Below, one piece after another: positions 32,292 through 40,226 of a DNA stretch of 40,226 nucleotides (the stretch's first letter is position 1; every line of letters begins with the position of its first letter). This stretch comes from Candidatus Makaraimicrobium thalassicum. Lineage in GTDB: Bacteria > Omnitrophota > Gorgyraeia > Tantalellales > Tantalellaceae. The notes below the pieces were generated by a model that saw only the letters and a list, made by a program, of their open reading frames with translations, had not been told where the DNA came from and did no database searches. The stretch lies in assembly GCA_003644505.1 (NCBI GenBank), contig QNCM01000013.1:1-40226 (forward strand), in the 5' to 3' direction. The position numbers and the translations under genes are program-made.

Positions 32292-33350
32292 ATGACGATA
32301 AAACTTATAAGGGTCTTTTTTCTGTTCCTGAGCGTGATCTGCGGATATTATCTGGGGGCCCTATTGACGAATTTTTCCCAAGGCGGGCCAATAGCCGGCG
32401 CTGGCGCCGGGGTTATAAGCGGGTTGTTACTGATCTTTCTGGAAATAAAATTGAAACACGTATCTCTGCGGAATTTGTCGGCAGCCGCGTTCGGGCTCGT
32501 TTTCGGTTTTTTTATGGCGTGGATGGTCACTTTGATATTAAAACTGATCCCCATGAACGAAGTGTTCTATTCCGCTTTGCAGATCGCGTTCACTCTTGTC
32601 TTCTGTTATCTCGGCATGGTCATATCCATAAAAGGAAAGGATGAGTTCAACCTTGTAATACCGTATGTGAGGTTTTCGCGGGAGGACCGGAGAGAGCAGC
32701 TGTTTTTGCTGGATACCAGCGTGATCATAGACGGCAGGGTCGCCGCTATATGTGAGACGGGTTTTCTGGAAGGCAAACTCGTGATCCCCCGGTTCGTTTT
32801 GCAGGAGCTGCAGCAGATCGCGGACAGCCCCGACAGCATGAGACGCAACAGGGGGCGCAGAGGCCTGGACATGCTGGACAGGATCAAGAAAATCCGGGGG
32901 ATGGAAGTGATAATACACGATGAAGGGCTTCCCGACATCAAGGAAGTGGACGCCAAGCTTGTCCGGCTGGCGAAGATCCTTGACTGCCATGTGCTGACCA
33001 ATGATTTCAATCTTAACAAGGTTGCCAAGCTCGAGGGGATCCGGGTCCTGAATATCAATGACCTGTCGAATGCCTTGCGCCCGGTGGTTTTTCCGGGAGA
33101 GCAGATGAATGTTTACATAAAAAAAGAAGGCAAGGAAAGGAACCAGGGTGTTGCCTTTATGGACGACGGGACCATGATCGTCGTGGATAATGCCAGGAGA
33201 CTTATAGGAAAAAACGTGGATATCTCCGTCACGAGCGTGTTGCAGACATCGGCCGGCAAGATGATATTCGCCGGTTTGATGGAAGGAGCCGACCAGAAAC
33301 GGCAGAGTAATTCGCACAGACGGCAGGAACCCCGTCCGAGGAACAAGTAG
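32292..33350 (+). CDS. YacL-type membrane protein with PIN and TRAM domains
   Basis: About four N-terminal membrane segments (residues 1-110) are followed by a PIN nuclease-fold domain with LLDTSVIIDGR (D141), FVLQELQQIAD and HVLTNDFNLNKVA, carrying the acidic residues of a PIN active site, and then a TRAM domain (about 270-335, FPGEQMNVYIKKEGKERNQGVAFMDDGTMIVVDNAR), which usually binds RNA. The family includes Bacillus YacL; its substrate is not established. A GTG at 32283 would add three residues; the ATG at 32292 has the better-spaced AAGGAAG. The gene is followed by ispF, cysE and cysS, as in Bacillus but without ispD and gltX. The C-terminal tail is basic (QKRQSNSHRRQEPRPRNK). Confidence 0.9.
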   Translation: MTIKLIRVFFLFLSVICGYYLGALLTNFSQGGPIAGAGAGVISGLLLIFLEIKLKHVSLRNLSAAAFGLVFGFFMAWMVTLILKLIPMNEVFYSALQIAFTLVFCYLGMVISIKGKDEFNLVIPYVRFSREDRREQLFLLDTSVIIDGRVAAICETGFLEGKLVIPRFVLQELQQIADSPDSMRRNRGRRGLDMLDRIKKIRGMEVIIHDEGLPDIKEVDAKLVRLAKILDCHVLTNDFNLNKVAKLEGIRVLNINDLSNALRPVVFPGEQMNVYIKKEGKERNQGVAFMDDGTMIVVDNARRLIGKNVDISVTSVLQTSAGKMIFAGLMEGADQKRQSNSHRRQEPRPRNK

Positions 33351-33360
33351 AGAACAGGTC

Positions 33361-33834
33361 ATGAAGATAGGTATGGGGTACGACATACACAGGCTGGGTG
33401 AGGGGCGGCAGATGGTCCTGGGCGGGGTCAATATACCTTATCCTAAAGGGCCGGAGGGGCATTCTGACGGAGATGTGCTTCTTCACGCCGTTTGTGACGC
33501 GATCCTGGGCGCTCTGGGCAAAGGGGATATCGGCATGAGATTCCCTGATACGGATCCCGGATACAAGGATATTTCCAGCAGGGAACTTTTGCGGGACGTT
33601 GTCCGTCTCATGCATAACGAAGGGTTCGGGGTCCATAATCTGGATTGTGTGGTTATCGCGGAGGAGCCGAAGATAGGCCCTTATCGTGAAAAGATGATCC
33701 GCGTTATCAGCGATGTCCTCAAGGTTCGCGGGGATACCGTGAATATAAAGGGTAAAACAGCTGAGAAACTTGATGTTATCGGAGAAGGCAGAGCCGTGGC
33801 AGCTTATGCCGTAGTGCTGCTGGAGGAGGGATGA
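33361..33834 (+). CDS. ispF: 2-C-methyl-D-erythritol 2,4-cyclodiphosphate synthase
   Basis: IspF forms the cyclic diphosphate intermediate of the MEP route to isoprenoids, so this organism should use that pathway. The zinc ligands D8, H10 ([10 protein letters not shown]) and H42 ([16 protein letters not shown]) are at the same positions as in E. coli IspF. The [12 protein letters not shown] loop and the C-terminal [25 protein letters not shown] are present. The length (157) is normal. ispD, often adjacent or fused, is not in the window. Its stop codon overlaps the cysE start codons (TGATG type). Confidence 0.97.
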   Translation: MKIGMGYDIHRLGEGRQMVLGGVNIPYPKGPEGHSDGDVLLHAVCDAILGALGKGDIGMRFPDTDPGYKDISSRELLRDVVRLMHNEGFGVHNLDCVVIAEEPKIGPYREKMIRVISDVLKVRGDTVNIKGKTAEKLDVIGEGRAVAAYAVVLLEEG

Positions 33835-34544
33835 TGTTACTGCTGGAAGTAGTTCTTATTTTTGCCGCTGCGGTATTGATCTACTATATTCTCGTGCGGA
33901 TATTTTTCATTGATGCGGTAAAAGCGGCCATGGAACGGGACCCCGCAGCGGCAAATTACGCTGAGATTATTTTTACCTATTCGGGGTTGCATGCTCTGGT
34001 GTTTTACAGGTCGGCACAGATGCTCAGAAAAATATACATTCCGCTGTTACCGCGGGTTTTATCCCAGCTGGGCAGGTGGGTAACCGGCATCGAGATCCAT
34101 CCCGGCGCCCGGATCGGCAGAGGCTTTTTTATTGACCACGGGATGGGGGTCGTTATCGGCGAAACGGCCATTATCGGTGATAACGTGACGCTGTTTCAGG
34201 GTGTGACTCTCGGCGGGACAGGGAAGGAAAAAGGCAAACGGCATCCTACACTGGGCAGTAACGTTGTAGTGGGTGCCGGGGCAAAGATACTCGGGGACAT
34301 CACTGTGGGGAATAATGTGATGGTGGGCGCTAACGCCGTTGTTTTGCGCGACGTTCCGGACTCTTCGACCGTAGTAGGCGTCCCCGGCCGCGTGGCCAGG
34401 ACACGCGGCCGCCGCATACCGGGCGGCATTAACCTTGACCATACCTCGTTGCCGGATCCCCTTCAGCAGGCTCTGGAAAGATTGCAGCACGAGATAGACC
34501 ATATCGAGGGGGAGATCGGGGAGTATCACGAAGGGAAAAGATGA
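33831..34544 (+). CDS. cysE: Serine O-acetyltransferase with an N-terminal hydrophobic extension
   Basis: CysE makes O-acetylserine, the acceptor for sulfide in cysteine synthesis. The N-terminal helical part ([27 protein letters not shown]) is followed by the left-handed beta-helix of hexapeptide repeats: [55 protein letters not shown] and onward to [12 protein letters not shown]. Catalytic D and H of the DHGMG region are present. Compared with Bacillus CysE there are about 20 extra very hydrophobic residues at the start ([20 protein letters not shown]), which would form a membrane anchor. The double ATG has an excellent GGAGGAGGG site inside the ispF end, which supports this start. cysS overlaps it by 4 nt. 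Confidence 0.95.
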   Translation: MMLLLEVVLIFAAAVLIYYILVRIFFIDAVKAAMERDPAAANYAEIIFTYSGLHALVFYRSAQMLRKIYIPLLPRVLSQLGRWVTGIEIHPGARIGRGFFIDHGMGVVIGETAIIGDNVTLFQGVTLGGTGKEKGKRHPTLGSNVVVGAGAKILGDITVGNNVMVGANAVVLRDVPDSSTVVGVPGRVARTRGRRIPGGINLDHTSLPDPLQQALERLQHEIDHIEGEIGEYHEGKR

Positions 34545-35998
34545 TAACCTTATACAATACCCTGACAAGGCGCAAAGAAGAATTCAGGCCGATGGAAAAG
34601 AACAAGGTCAGGATGTATGTCTGCGGGCCCACCGTTTATGACGTTCCGCATATAGGGCACGGTCGAAGCGCATACATCTTTGATGTCATACGAAGGTACT
34701 TTGAGTATGCCGGGTTTGATGTATGTTTCGTGAGAAATGTGACGGATATCGACGACAAGATCATCAGGAAGGCCACTGAGGAACTGCAGAGCCTCGGTGA
34801 AGATGTGTCTTCAGACCGGCTGAAGGAAAGAACGGCCGAGGTCGCGATGCGTTACCTCGACGCATACCGGCGGGAAATGGGCTCACTCGGCGTGCGTCCG
34901 CCTACAATCGAACCAAAAGCCACTGAAAACATATCTCAGATGATAGAGTTCATAGAGACGCTGATAGACAAAGGGTACGGCTACGTCCGCGGGAAGAACG
35001 TTTATTTCAGCGTGGAAAAGTTCGACGCATACGGGAAACTGTCCAATCAGGATAAAGGGCAGATGATGCACGGCGTCCGTATCGAACCCGATAAAAAAAA
35101 ACGGCATCCCCTGGATTTCGCTTTGTGGAAAGAGGCCAAACCTTATGAACCTTGCTGGAGGAGCCCGTGGGGGGAGGGACGGCCCGGATGGCATATCGAA
35201 TGTTCCGTTATGAGTACTCGTATCCTCGGCGCGCAGTTTGACATCCACGGGGGCGGGCTTGACCTTATTTTTCCCCACCATGAGAACGAGATCGCCCAGG
35301 CAGAGGCGGCTACGGATAAACCATTCGCCAATTACTGGATACATAACGGCCTGTTGAGCGTGGGCGGTGAGAAGATGTCCAAATCCCTGGGCAACTATGT
35401 CACGATCGCTGATTTCATGAAAAAATACGGGGATCCGGACCTGTTGAAGATAGCGTTCCTGAAAAGCCATTACCGCAGCCCCATGGATTACAGCGATGAA
35501 AAAATAGCTGATGCCGGGCGTTCCAGGGAACGTATCATGATCTTTTCCGATAAAGTGGACAGGATGCCGCGGGAGAGTTCATCCGGCGCCGGCGTTCCGG
35601 CGGAAGCGCGGGAGGCGATGGACAGGGCGCGGGAGAAATTCGAAAAAGCAATGGATGACGATTTTAACACCCCTCTAGCGCTATCCGTCATATTTGAGGC
35701 TGTTAAGACCGGGAACGATTACCTGTCCGACGGCAGTATCCCCCTGGCAGGTAAGGCGCGTATGGCCGGGGCCGTTAGAAATTACGTCTGGAAATTCGCG
35801 AATGTTCTCGGCCTGTCCTTGAGTCCTGTCAGGGTTGAAGGAGAACAGGCGCGGGAGATAGAACGGCTGATCGGCATGAGGGAGGACGCCCGGGCAAAGA
35901 AGGATTATGCCGCCGCGGACGGGATACGGAAGGAACTTATGGCCAGGGGTGTGGTTGTGGAGGATACTCCGGAGGGTCCTGTATGGAGGAAAAGCTGA
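34541..35998 (+). CDS. cysS: Cysteinyl-tRNA synthetase
   Basis: It charges tRNA-Cys. Class I features are PHIGH (36-40, with the zinc ligand C28 in YVCGPTVYD just before), further zinc ligands in [10 protein letters not shown] and [10 protein letters not shown], and KMSKS at 278-282. The C-terminal helical anticodon-binding region runs from about 340, including the DALR-type segment and [18 protein letters not shown]-like end. The length (485) is normal. It overlaps cysE by 4 nt and tmk by 16 nt. Pairing with cysE makes metabolic sense: cysteine synthesis next to its use. Confidence 0.98.
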   Translation: MITLYNTLTRRKEEFRPMEKNKVRMYVCGPTVYDVPHIGHGRSAYIFDVIRRYFEYAGFDVCFVRNVTDIDDKIIRKATEELQSLGEDVSSDRLKERTAEVAMRYLDAYRREMGSLGVRPPTIEPKATENISQMIEFIETLIDKGYGYVRGKNVYFSVEKFDAYGKLSNQDKGQMMHGVRIEPDKKKRHPLDFALWKEAKPYEPCWRSPWGEGRPGWHIECSVMSTRILGAQFDIHGGGLDLIFPHHENEIAQAEAATDKPFANYWIHNGLLSVGGEKMSKSLGNYVTIADFMKKYGDPDLLKIAFLKSHYRSPMDYSDEKIADAGRSRERIMIFSDKVDRMPRESSSGAGVPAEAREAMDRAREKFEKAMDDDFNTPLALSVIFEAVKTGNDYLSDGSIPLAGKARMAGAVRNYVWKFANVLGLSLSPVRVEGEQAREIERLIGMREDARAKKDYAAADGIRKELMARGVVVEDTPEGPVWRKS

Positions 35999-36636
35999 AG
36001 ACGGGTATTTTTGTAACGTTCGAGGGGCCTGAAGGAAGCGGGAAAAGCACGCACTCCCGCCGTTTAGTTGAGGATCTTTTATCTGACGGATATGACGCCG
36101 TGCGGACGGCTGAACCCGGCGGCACGGCGCTCGGCCGCAGGATACGGGACATACTCCTGGAAAAAGATGACATCCGGCTTGATGAAAAGGCGGAACTTTT
36201 TCTTTTTGAGGCTGACAGGGCCCAGCATGTGGAGGAATTTATATGCCCGGCCCTCGAGGCGCGAAAAATAGTCATATGCGACCGTTTTAATACAGCCACG
36301 CTCGCTTATCAGGGATACGGTCTTGGCATGGCGATGGACCTTATAGAGACTTTGGACACCGCCTCTACCGGCGGTCTTTGCCCGGATCTTACGATCTTGC
36401 TGGATATGGATGTTGGGACAGGACTGGCAAGGGCCCGGGCGGAACGTCCGGCTGACCGGATGGAGAGACGAAGCAGAGAGTTCCATGAAAAAGTCCGTCA
36501 GGGGTACCTGGCTCTTGCGGAAAGATCCCCGGACAGGATCAAGGCCATAAAGGTCATGGAGGACATGGACAGGACATACGATCTTGTAAAGGAAGAAGTA
36601 TATGGTCTTATTGAGCGACATAAAGGGGCAGAATAA
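35983..36636 (+). CDS. tmk: Thymidylate kinase
   Basis: Tmk phosphorylates dTMP to dTDP for DNA synthesis. The P-loop is GPEGSGKS (15-22); ICDRFNTATLAYQGYG holds the DR motif and the dTMP-binding residues; the lid region RAERPADRMERRSREFHEKVRQGYLALAE carries the catalytic arginines. The length (217) is normal. The start lies inside cysS (16-nt overlap) with a GGAGGGT site upstream. The 3' end overlaps holB by 35 nt. In Bacillus tmk also stands near holB. Confidence 0.97.
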   Translation: MEEKLKTGIFVTFEGPEGSGKSTHSRRLVEDLLSDGYDAVRTAEPGGTALGRRIRDILLEKDDIRLDEKAELFLFEADRAQHVEEFICPALEARKIVICDRFNTATLAYQGYGLGMAMDLIETLDTASTGGLCPDLTILLDMDVGTGLARARAERPADRMERRSREFHEKVRQGYLALAERSPDRIKAIKVMEDMDRTYDLVKEEVYGLIERHKGAE

Positions 36637-37579
36637 CGCGGTCCGGTACCTTTCCGGCAGCCTGTGTTCCGGGAGGATAGCCGGCAGTTATCTTTTCTCC
36701 GGCCCGGAGGGAGTAGGCCGCGCCCTTTGCGCCAGAGCCTTTGTCCTGGCGCTTGTTTGTCCGGAAAGGGCTACAGGGGAGGCGGAAGCCTGCCTCCGGT
36801 GCCTGGCCTGCCGCAGGGTCAGCGCTCTTGAACATCCGGACATCAGATGGATAAAACCGGAAAAGAACAGGGCGATAAAGATAGATGAGATACGGAGGAT
36901 CAGAGATGTATTGAGCCTGAAACCTTACGAGGCGCCGGTCAGCGTATGCGTTATAGAGGACGCCCATATGATGACGATCGAAGCGTCCAATGCCCTTTTA
37001 AAGGTGCTGGAAGAGCCTCCGGGCCGATCTTTGCTGATCCTTATTACCGACAGGAAGGAGCTGTTGCTGCCGACTGTGGTTTCCAGGTGCACGGAAGTCG
37101 GGTTCCGTTTTCTGCCGGTGTCCGAGGTCAGGGACATCATCCTGAGAGAGGCGGCGGATGTCAGCGAAGAGACCGCTGAATTCCTCGCCTATTTTTCTCA
37201 AGGGTCCCCGGGCAGGGCTCTGGCAATGATCGAGGATGGTCTTGAGGAACGGAAGAAGGAGCTTATCGCTCTGGTCGAGGGCATTATTAAAGAGAAGAAC
37301 CCGTCCTGTTGTAACTGGAATAAGGAAAACAAAGACCGTCTTCTTGAAGACATAGAAATGCTGATCATGTTTTTTCGCGATACAGCGATGGGAAAAGAAG
37401 GGCTGAAAGATATGATCCTGGATAAGGGCATAGCGGGCACGGATATGTACCGGTTTTTTGAAAAATATTCGATAGACAAAATACACAGCGTGATCGAGCG
37501 TCTTATAAGGATGAAACTTGCCATGGAAGGCAATGCCAATCCGAAACTTGTTGCCCAGGCCCTTCCGGGTATATTATAG
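36602..37579 (+). CDS. holB: DNA polymerase III delta-prime subunit
   Basis: The delta-prime subunit is a clamp-loader component that helps place the sliding clamp on DNA. The AAA+ domain shows ISGSYLFSGPEGVGRAL-type start with a degenerate P-loop GPEGVGRA (34-41, lysine replaced by arginine), which fits the known lack of ATP hydrolysis by delta-prime. The four-cysteine zinc module is C53, C64, C67, C70. EDAHMMTIEASNALLKVLEEPPG and the SRC motif (VVSRCTEVGF) follow. The length (325) is typical. The ATG inside tmk (35-nt overlap) has AGGAAG 7 nt upstream. Its stop codon lies within the left arm of a 58-bp palindrome. Confidence 0.93.
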   Translation: MVLLSDIKGQNNAVRYLSGSLCSGRIAGSYLFSGPEGVGRALCARAFVLALVCPERATGEAEACLRCLACRRVSALEHPDIRWIKPEKNRAIKIDEIRRIRDVLSLKPYEAPVSVCVIEDAHMMTIEASNALLKVLEEPPGRSLLILITDRKELLLPTVVSRCTEVGFRFLPVSEVRDIILREAADVSEETAEFLAYFSQGSPGRALAMIEDGLEERKKELIALVEGIIKEKNPSCCNWNKENKDRLLEDIEMLIMFFRDTAMGKEGLKDMILDKGIAGTDMYRFFEKYSIDKIHSVIERLIRMKLAMEGNANPKLVAQALPGIL

Positions 37580-37632
37580 GGGTCAGGTCTACACATTTAC
37601 ATAAATGTAAATGTGTAGACCTGACCCCTATA
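37575..37632. repeat. 58-bp perfect palindrome (GGGGTCAGGTCTACACAT family)
   Basis: Two 28-bp arms (37575-37602 and 37605-37632) are perfect inverted copies around a central AA. The left arm begins inside the last holB codons and contains the stop codon. 27 bp of one arm recur exactly at 40065-40091, again directly after a stop codon. The type resembles REP-like palindromes moved by IS200/Y1-type (RAYT) transposases; no transposase gene is in the window. As RNA it would form a very stable hairpin between holB and ricT. Confidence 0.85.
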
Positions 37633-37669
37633 CCCGTGACCCCTCTGAGGACATCTGAGGAGATAAACA

Positions 37670-38476
37670 ATGCATGAAGTAATTCAGGTACAGTTGAGAA
37701 CAGTGGGGGAAATAAAATATTTTCTTACCAATGGTCTGAAGCTTGATATCGGAGGCAAGATCATAGTTGAAGCCGACCGGGGTCTTGACTACGGAGAGAT
37801 AGCCGCTCCGGCCGAAAGATCGACTAAGATAGGCTTCGCGGAGAAGCCTTTGCGCAAAATAATCCGGAAGGCCAACCCGTGGGACGAGAAGCAGATCGTC
37901 AGGAACAGGGCCAAGACGAAGGATCTGATGAACGTTTGCGGAAAGAAGGTCCAGGAGCACAAATTGCCCATGAAACTCGTGGACGCGGAATATTCCTTCG
38001 ACAGATCGAAGATCATCTTTTATTTTACTTCCGAAAGCCGCGTGGATTTCCGCAGCTTGGTAAGGGACCTGGCTGGTATTTTCCGCGTGCGTATCGAGCT
38101 GAGGCAGATAGGGGTGAGGGATGAAGCAAGGATGCTCGGCGGCCGTGGCCCGTGCGGAAGAGAGCTTTGCTGTATGTCTTTTCTGAAGGACTTTATTCCC
38201 GTTACCGTAAAAATGGCGAAGGTCCAGAACCTTCCGCTTAATCCTTCGAAGATATCAGGTCTTTGCGGCAGGCTTATGTGCTGCCTGGGATACGAGTACA
38301 AGAGCTACAGGGAAGGTTTGAAAGGTCTGCCAAAGGTAGGCAAAGAGATCAATATCGATAAGGTTAAAGGAAAGGTCATAGGGGTTAATCCGCTGAAAGG
38401 GACCGTTACCGTAACTCAGGGGGAAGGAAAGGTCAGGGATATAAAGATCGATGAGATAAAGGAGGTAAAGAAATAG
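37670..38476 (+). CDS. ricT: PSP1-domain protein RicT
   Basis: RicT (YaaT) of Bacillus works with RicA and RicF in an Fe-S-containing complex that assists RNase Y in mRNA processing. The PSP1 C-terminal domain is clear, with the cysteine-rich region RGPCGRELCCMSF and SGLCGRLMCCLGYEY, the cysteines implicated in cluster binding. The N-terminus (MHEVIQVQLRTVGEIKYFLTNGL) begins as in relatives. The length is 268. RicA and RicF genes are not in the window, so whether the same complex exists is unknown. The GAGGAG ribosome site stands 7 nt before the ATG. The holB-ricT-metG order is shared with Bacillus, apart from genes missing here. Confidence 0.93.
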   Translation: MHEVIQVQLRTVGEIKYFLTNGLKLDIGGKIIVEADRGLDYGEIAAPAERSTKIGFAEKPLRKIIRKANPWDEKQIVRNRAKTKDLMNVCGKKVQEHKLPMKLVDAEYSFDRSKIIFYFTSESRVDFRSLVRDLAGIFRVRIELRQIGVRDEARMLGGRGPCGRELCCMSFLKDFIPVTVKMAKVQNLPLNPSKISGLCGRLMCCLGYEYKSYREGLKGLPKVGKEINIDKVKGKVIGVNPLKGTVTVTQGEGKVRDIKIDEIKEVKK

Positions 38477-38479
38477 GCG

Positions 38480-40063
38480 ATGGAGATGGAAAGGAAAAAA
38501 TTTTATATTACTACGCCTATATATTACGTAAATGCCGAGCCGCACATCGGGCATGCTTACACGCAGATCGCCGTTGATGCCATTGCGAGGTACCACAAGA
38601 TGCTGGGTGATGAGGTGTTCTTTCTTACGGGGACGGATGAACACGGCGAAAAGGTTGAGGAAGCGAGTTTGAAGGCAGGCCTGGAAAAGGGCAGGGAAAA
38701 GGAGTTCGTTGACGGGATAGTCGTCAATTTTAAGAAAGTCTGGGATGCCCTGGATATAAAATACGATTATTTTATCCGGACGACCGATAAAGACCATAAA
38801 GAAGTGGTTCGGGAGTTCCTGAATGAGATGAAAAAAAAAGGTGACATCTATCAGGGGGAATACAACGGCTGGTTCTGTACTCCGTGTGAGACCTTCTGGG
38901 CAGACGCACAGATATCCGGCGGCGTATGTCCGGATTGCAGGCGGCCGGTGGAGCGGATCAGGGAAAAGAATTATTTTTTCCGTATGGGTAAATATCAAAA
39001 ATGGCTCGTTGAATATATTAACGACAATCCGCGGTTCATAATGCCTGAATACAGAAAAAACGAAGTCCTCGGATTTTTGAGGGAGGAATTGAACGACCTG
39101 TGCATATCACGCCCTAAAAAGAGGATGTCATGGGGGGTTGAACTCCCCTTTGACAGCAATTATGTTGTCTATGTCTGGTTCGATGCCCTCCTCAACTATG
39201 TGTCGGGACTAAAGGCCCGGCGAAAATTCGAGAGATTCTGGCCCGCTGATTTCCATGTGATCGCGAAGGACATACTCAGGCATCATGCCGTGTACTGGCC
39301 TATAATGCTTAAAAGTATGGGCATGTCTTTGCCGGGGACGATATTCGCTCACGGATGGTGGAAGTTAGGGGAAGAAAAGATGTCCAAATCCAGAGGCAAT
39401 ATCGTCAGTCCGCTAAGATTGATAGAAAAATACGGGGTAGATCCCGTCCGTTATTTTGTGCTGAAGGCCGTGCGTTTGGGGCTGGACGGCGCTTTCAGCG
39501 AGGATGCGCTGGCAGGCATGTATAATACGGATCTTGCCAATGACCTGGGAAACCTTTTGAACAGGACGCTCACCATGGTGGAGAAATATTTTGGCGGGTT
39601 ATCTCCGCAGGTTCCCGACAGCGCCGGAGACGAAGAGCAACAAAAGCGCAGCGGCCGGATAAGAGATGCTGTCCGCGCCCTTTTTCCGGCTATAAAAGAA
39701 CGCCTGCTGAGTCCCGGACTTTTATTGAAGGAAACGCTGGAAGAGATAATGAGCGTTGTCGGAAAGGCGAATAAATACATCGAGGAATCGGCGCCCTGGA
39801 AATACGCGAAACAGGGAAATACTGAAGCGATAGAATTTATTATCGCGGATCTGCTGGAGGTCCTGAGGGCGGCCGCAATAGGCCTTCTTCCCTTCATGCC
39901 GCGGACAGCCCGAACAATGTGGAACCAGCTCGGCCTGGAAGGCGATATTGAAGATAAATTGGATGAGGGAGAACTCAGCGGGTTAAAGGACCCCTCGGGC
40001 TGGAGAAGGTTCCCTTCCGGCACCAGAGTCGCCAAAGGTGAACCGTTGTTCCCGCGGATATAG
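38480..40063 (+). CDS. metG: Methionyl-tRNA synthetase
   Basis: It charges tRNA-Met, including the initiator. Class I motifs are PHIGH (21-25) and KMSKS (300-304). One zinc knuckle (CTPCETFWADAQISGGVCPDC) lies in the connective domain. The anticodon-binding helices follow to about residue 500. With 527 residues it lacks the C-terminal EMAP/tRNA-binding domain of longer MetRS, like several other bacterial forms. An in-frame ATG at 38486 is an alternative start; AGGAGG inside the end of ricT is about 14 nt upstream of the first. A repeat begins 2 nt after its stop codon. Confidence 0.97.
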   Translation: MEMERKKFYITTPIYYVNAEPHIGHAYTQIAVDAIARYHKMLGDEVFFLTGTDEHGEKVEEASLKAGLEKGREKEFVDGIVVNFKKVWDALDIKYDYFIRTTDKDHKEVVREFLNEMKKKGDIYQGEYNGWFCTPCETFWADAQISGGVCPDCRRPVERIREKNYFFRMGKYQKWLVEYINDNPRFIMPEYRKNEVLGFLREELNDLCISRPKKRMSWGVELPFDSNYVVYVWFDALLNYVSGLKARRKFERFWPADFHVIAKDILRHHAVYWPIMLKSMGMSLPGTIFAHGWWKLGEEKMSKSRGNIVSPLRLIEKYGVDPVRYFVLKAVRLGLDGAFSEDALAGMYNTDLANDLGNLLNRTLTMVEKYFGGLSPQVPDSAGDEEQQKRSGRIRDAVRALFPAIKERLLSPGLLLKETLEEIMSVVGKANKYIEESAPWKYAKQGNTEAIEFIIADLLEVLRAAAIGLLPFMPRTARTMWNQLGLEGDIEDKLDEGELSGLKDPSGWRRFPSGTRVAKGEPLFPRI

Positions 40064-40064
40064 G

Positions 40065-40091
40065 ATAGGGGTCAGGTCTACACATTTACAT
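40065..40091. repeat. Single arm of the GGGGTCAGGTCTACACAT palindrome
   Basis: This 27-bp sequence is identical to the left arm of the palindrome at 37575. It starts 2 nt after the metG stop codon and is not followed by its inverted partner within the window, so it may be the left end of a larger element or a partial copy. Confidence 0.75.
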
Positions 40092-40226
40092 TTTTATATT
40101 CAAATTCACTGGTGTCTCGTTGTTTTTGAATCTGTTTTTGTAATCAGTTTAAACACAACAGGTTATAGCAAAAATGACATTAATCGATTTGAAATTCAAA
40201 AGCCCTATGTAAAAATCAAAACCCGC
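40092..40226. other. AT-rich terminal sequence without a gene
   Basis: The last 135 bp are visibly more AT-rich than the rest and contain only trivial reading frames. Together with the repeat arm before it, this could be the start of an inserted element that continues outside the window. Confidence 0.4.

Overview
The window is a gene-dense stretch of a bacterial chromosome of roughly balanced GC content. Several genes point to a diderm (two-membrane) bacterium: apolipoprotein N-acyltransferase (Lnt), a LolC/E-type permease with LolD, an Mla-type lipid transporter and a TamB-like envelope protein. Others are better known from Firmicutes: McsA/McsB with ClpC, SpoVG, RicT (PSP1) and a YacL-type PIN/TRAM protein. 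This mix, the large SecA and the many GGGGTC-type palindromes suggest an uncultured PVC-related lineage such as Omnitrophota. That placement is inference; no rRNA gene is present to test it.

Layout: (1) 48-8350, plus strand: secA, lnt, an orphan PAS histidine kinase and a TMTC-like membrane/TPR protein. (2) 8385-13074, minus strand: a membrane diguanylate cyclase, comM, yraN, spoVG, an anti-sigma factor and an ECF sigma factor. (3) 13135-13507: a non-coding stretch holding a 275-bp element bounded by 26-bp inverted repeats; its right end carries the -35 box of the next gene. (4) 13508-15567, plus strand: an exported protein of 15 MORN repeats and an exported FecR-domain protein. (5) 15726-24073: polX-ligA, lysS behind a perfect consensus promoter, lolC/E-lolD and ilvE. 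(6) 24076-32073: mcsA-mcsB-clpC, then a TamB/AsmA-like gene followed directly by mlaE, mlaF and mlaD. (7) 32292-40063: PIN/TRAM, ispF, cysE, cysS, tmk, holB, ricT and metG, which looks like two clusters known from Bacillus placed end to end.

How the genes fit together: SecA, Lnt, LolCD, the Mla proteins and the TamB-like protein form an envelope-building set covering export, lipoprotein maturation and sorting, and lipid movement. McsA-McsB-ClpC is the arginine-phosphorylation route to ClpCP proteolysis. PolX, LigA, ComM, Tmk and HolB serve DNA metabolism. The minus-strand block plus MORN and FecR is a regulatory and envelope-related accessory region.

The most interesting points are the TamB-like gene set into an mlaEFD operon without mlaB or mlaC, the mobile-looking element with a hybrid promoter and an RNA-like fold, two promoters that imply nearly leaderless mRNAs, the 15-unit MORN array with an internal 6-unit duplication, and several unrelated palindromic repeat families lodged against stop codons.
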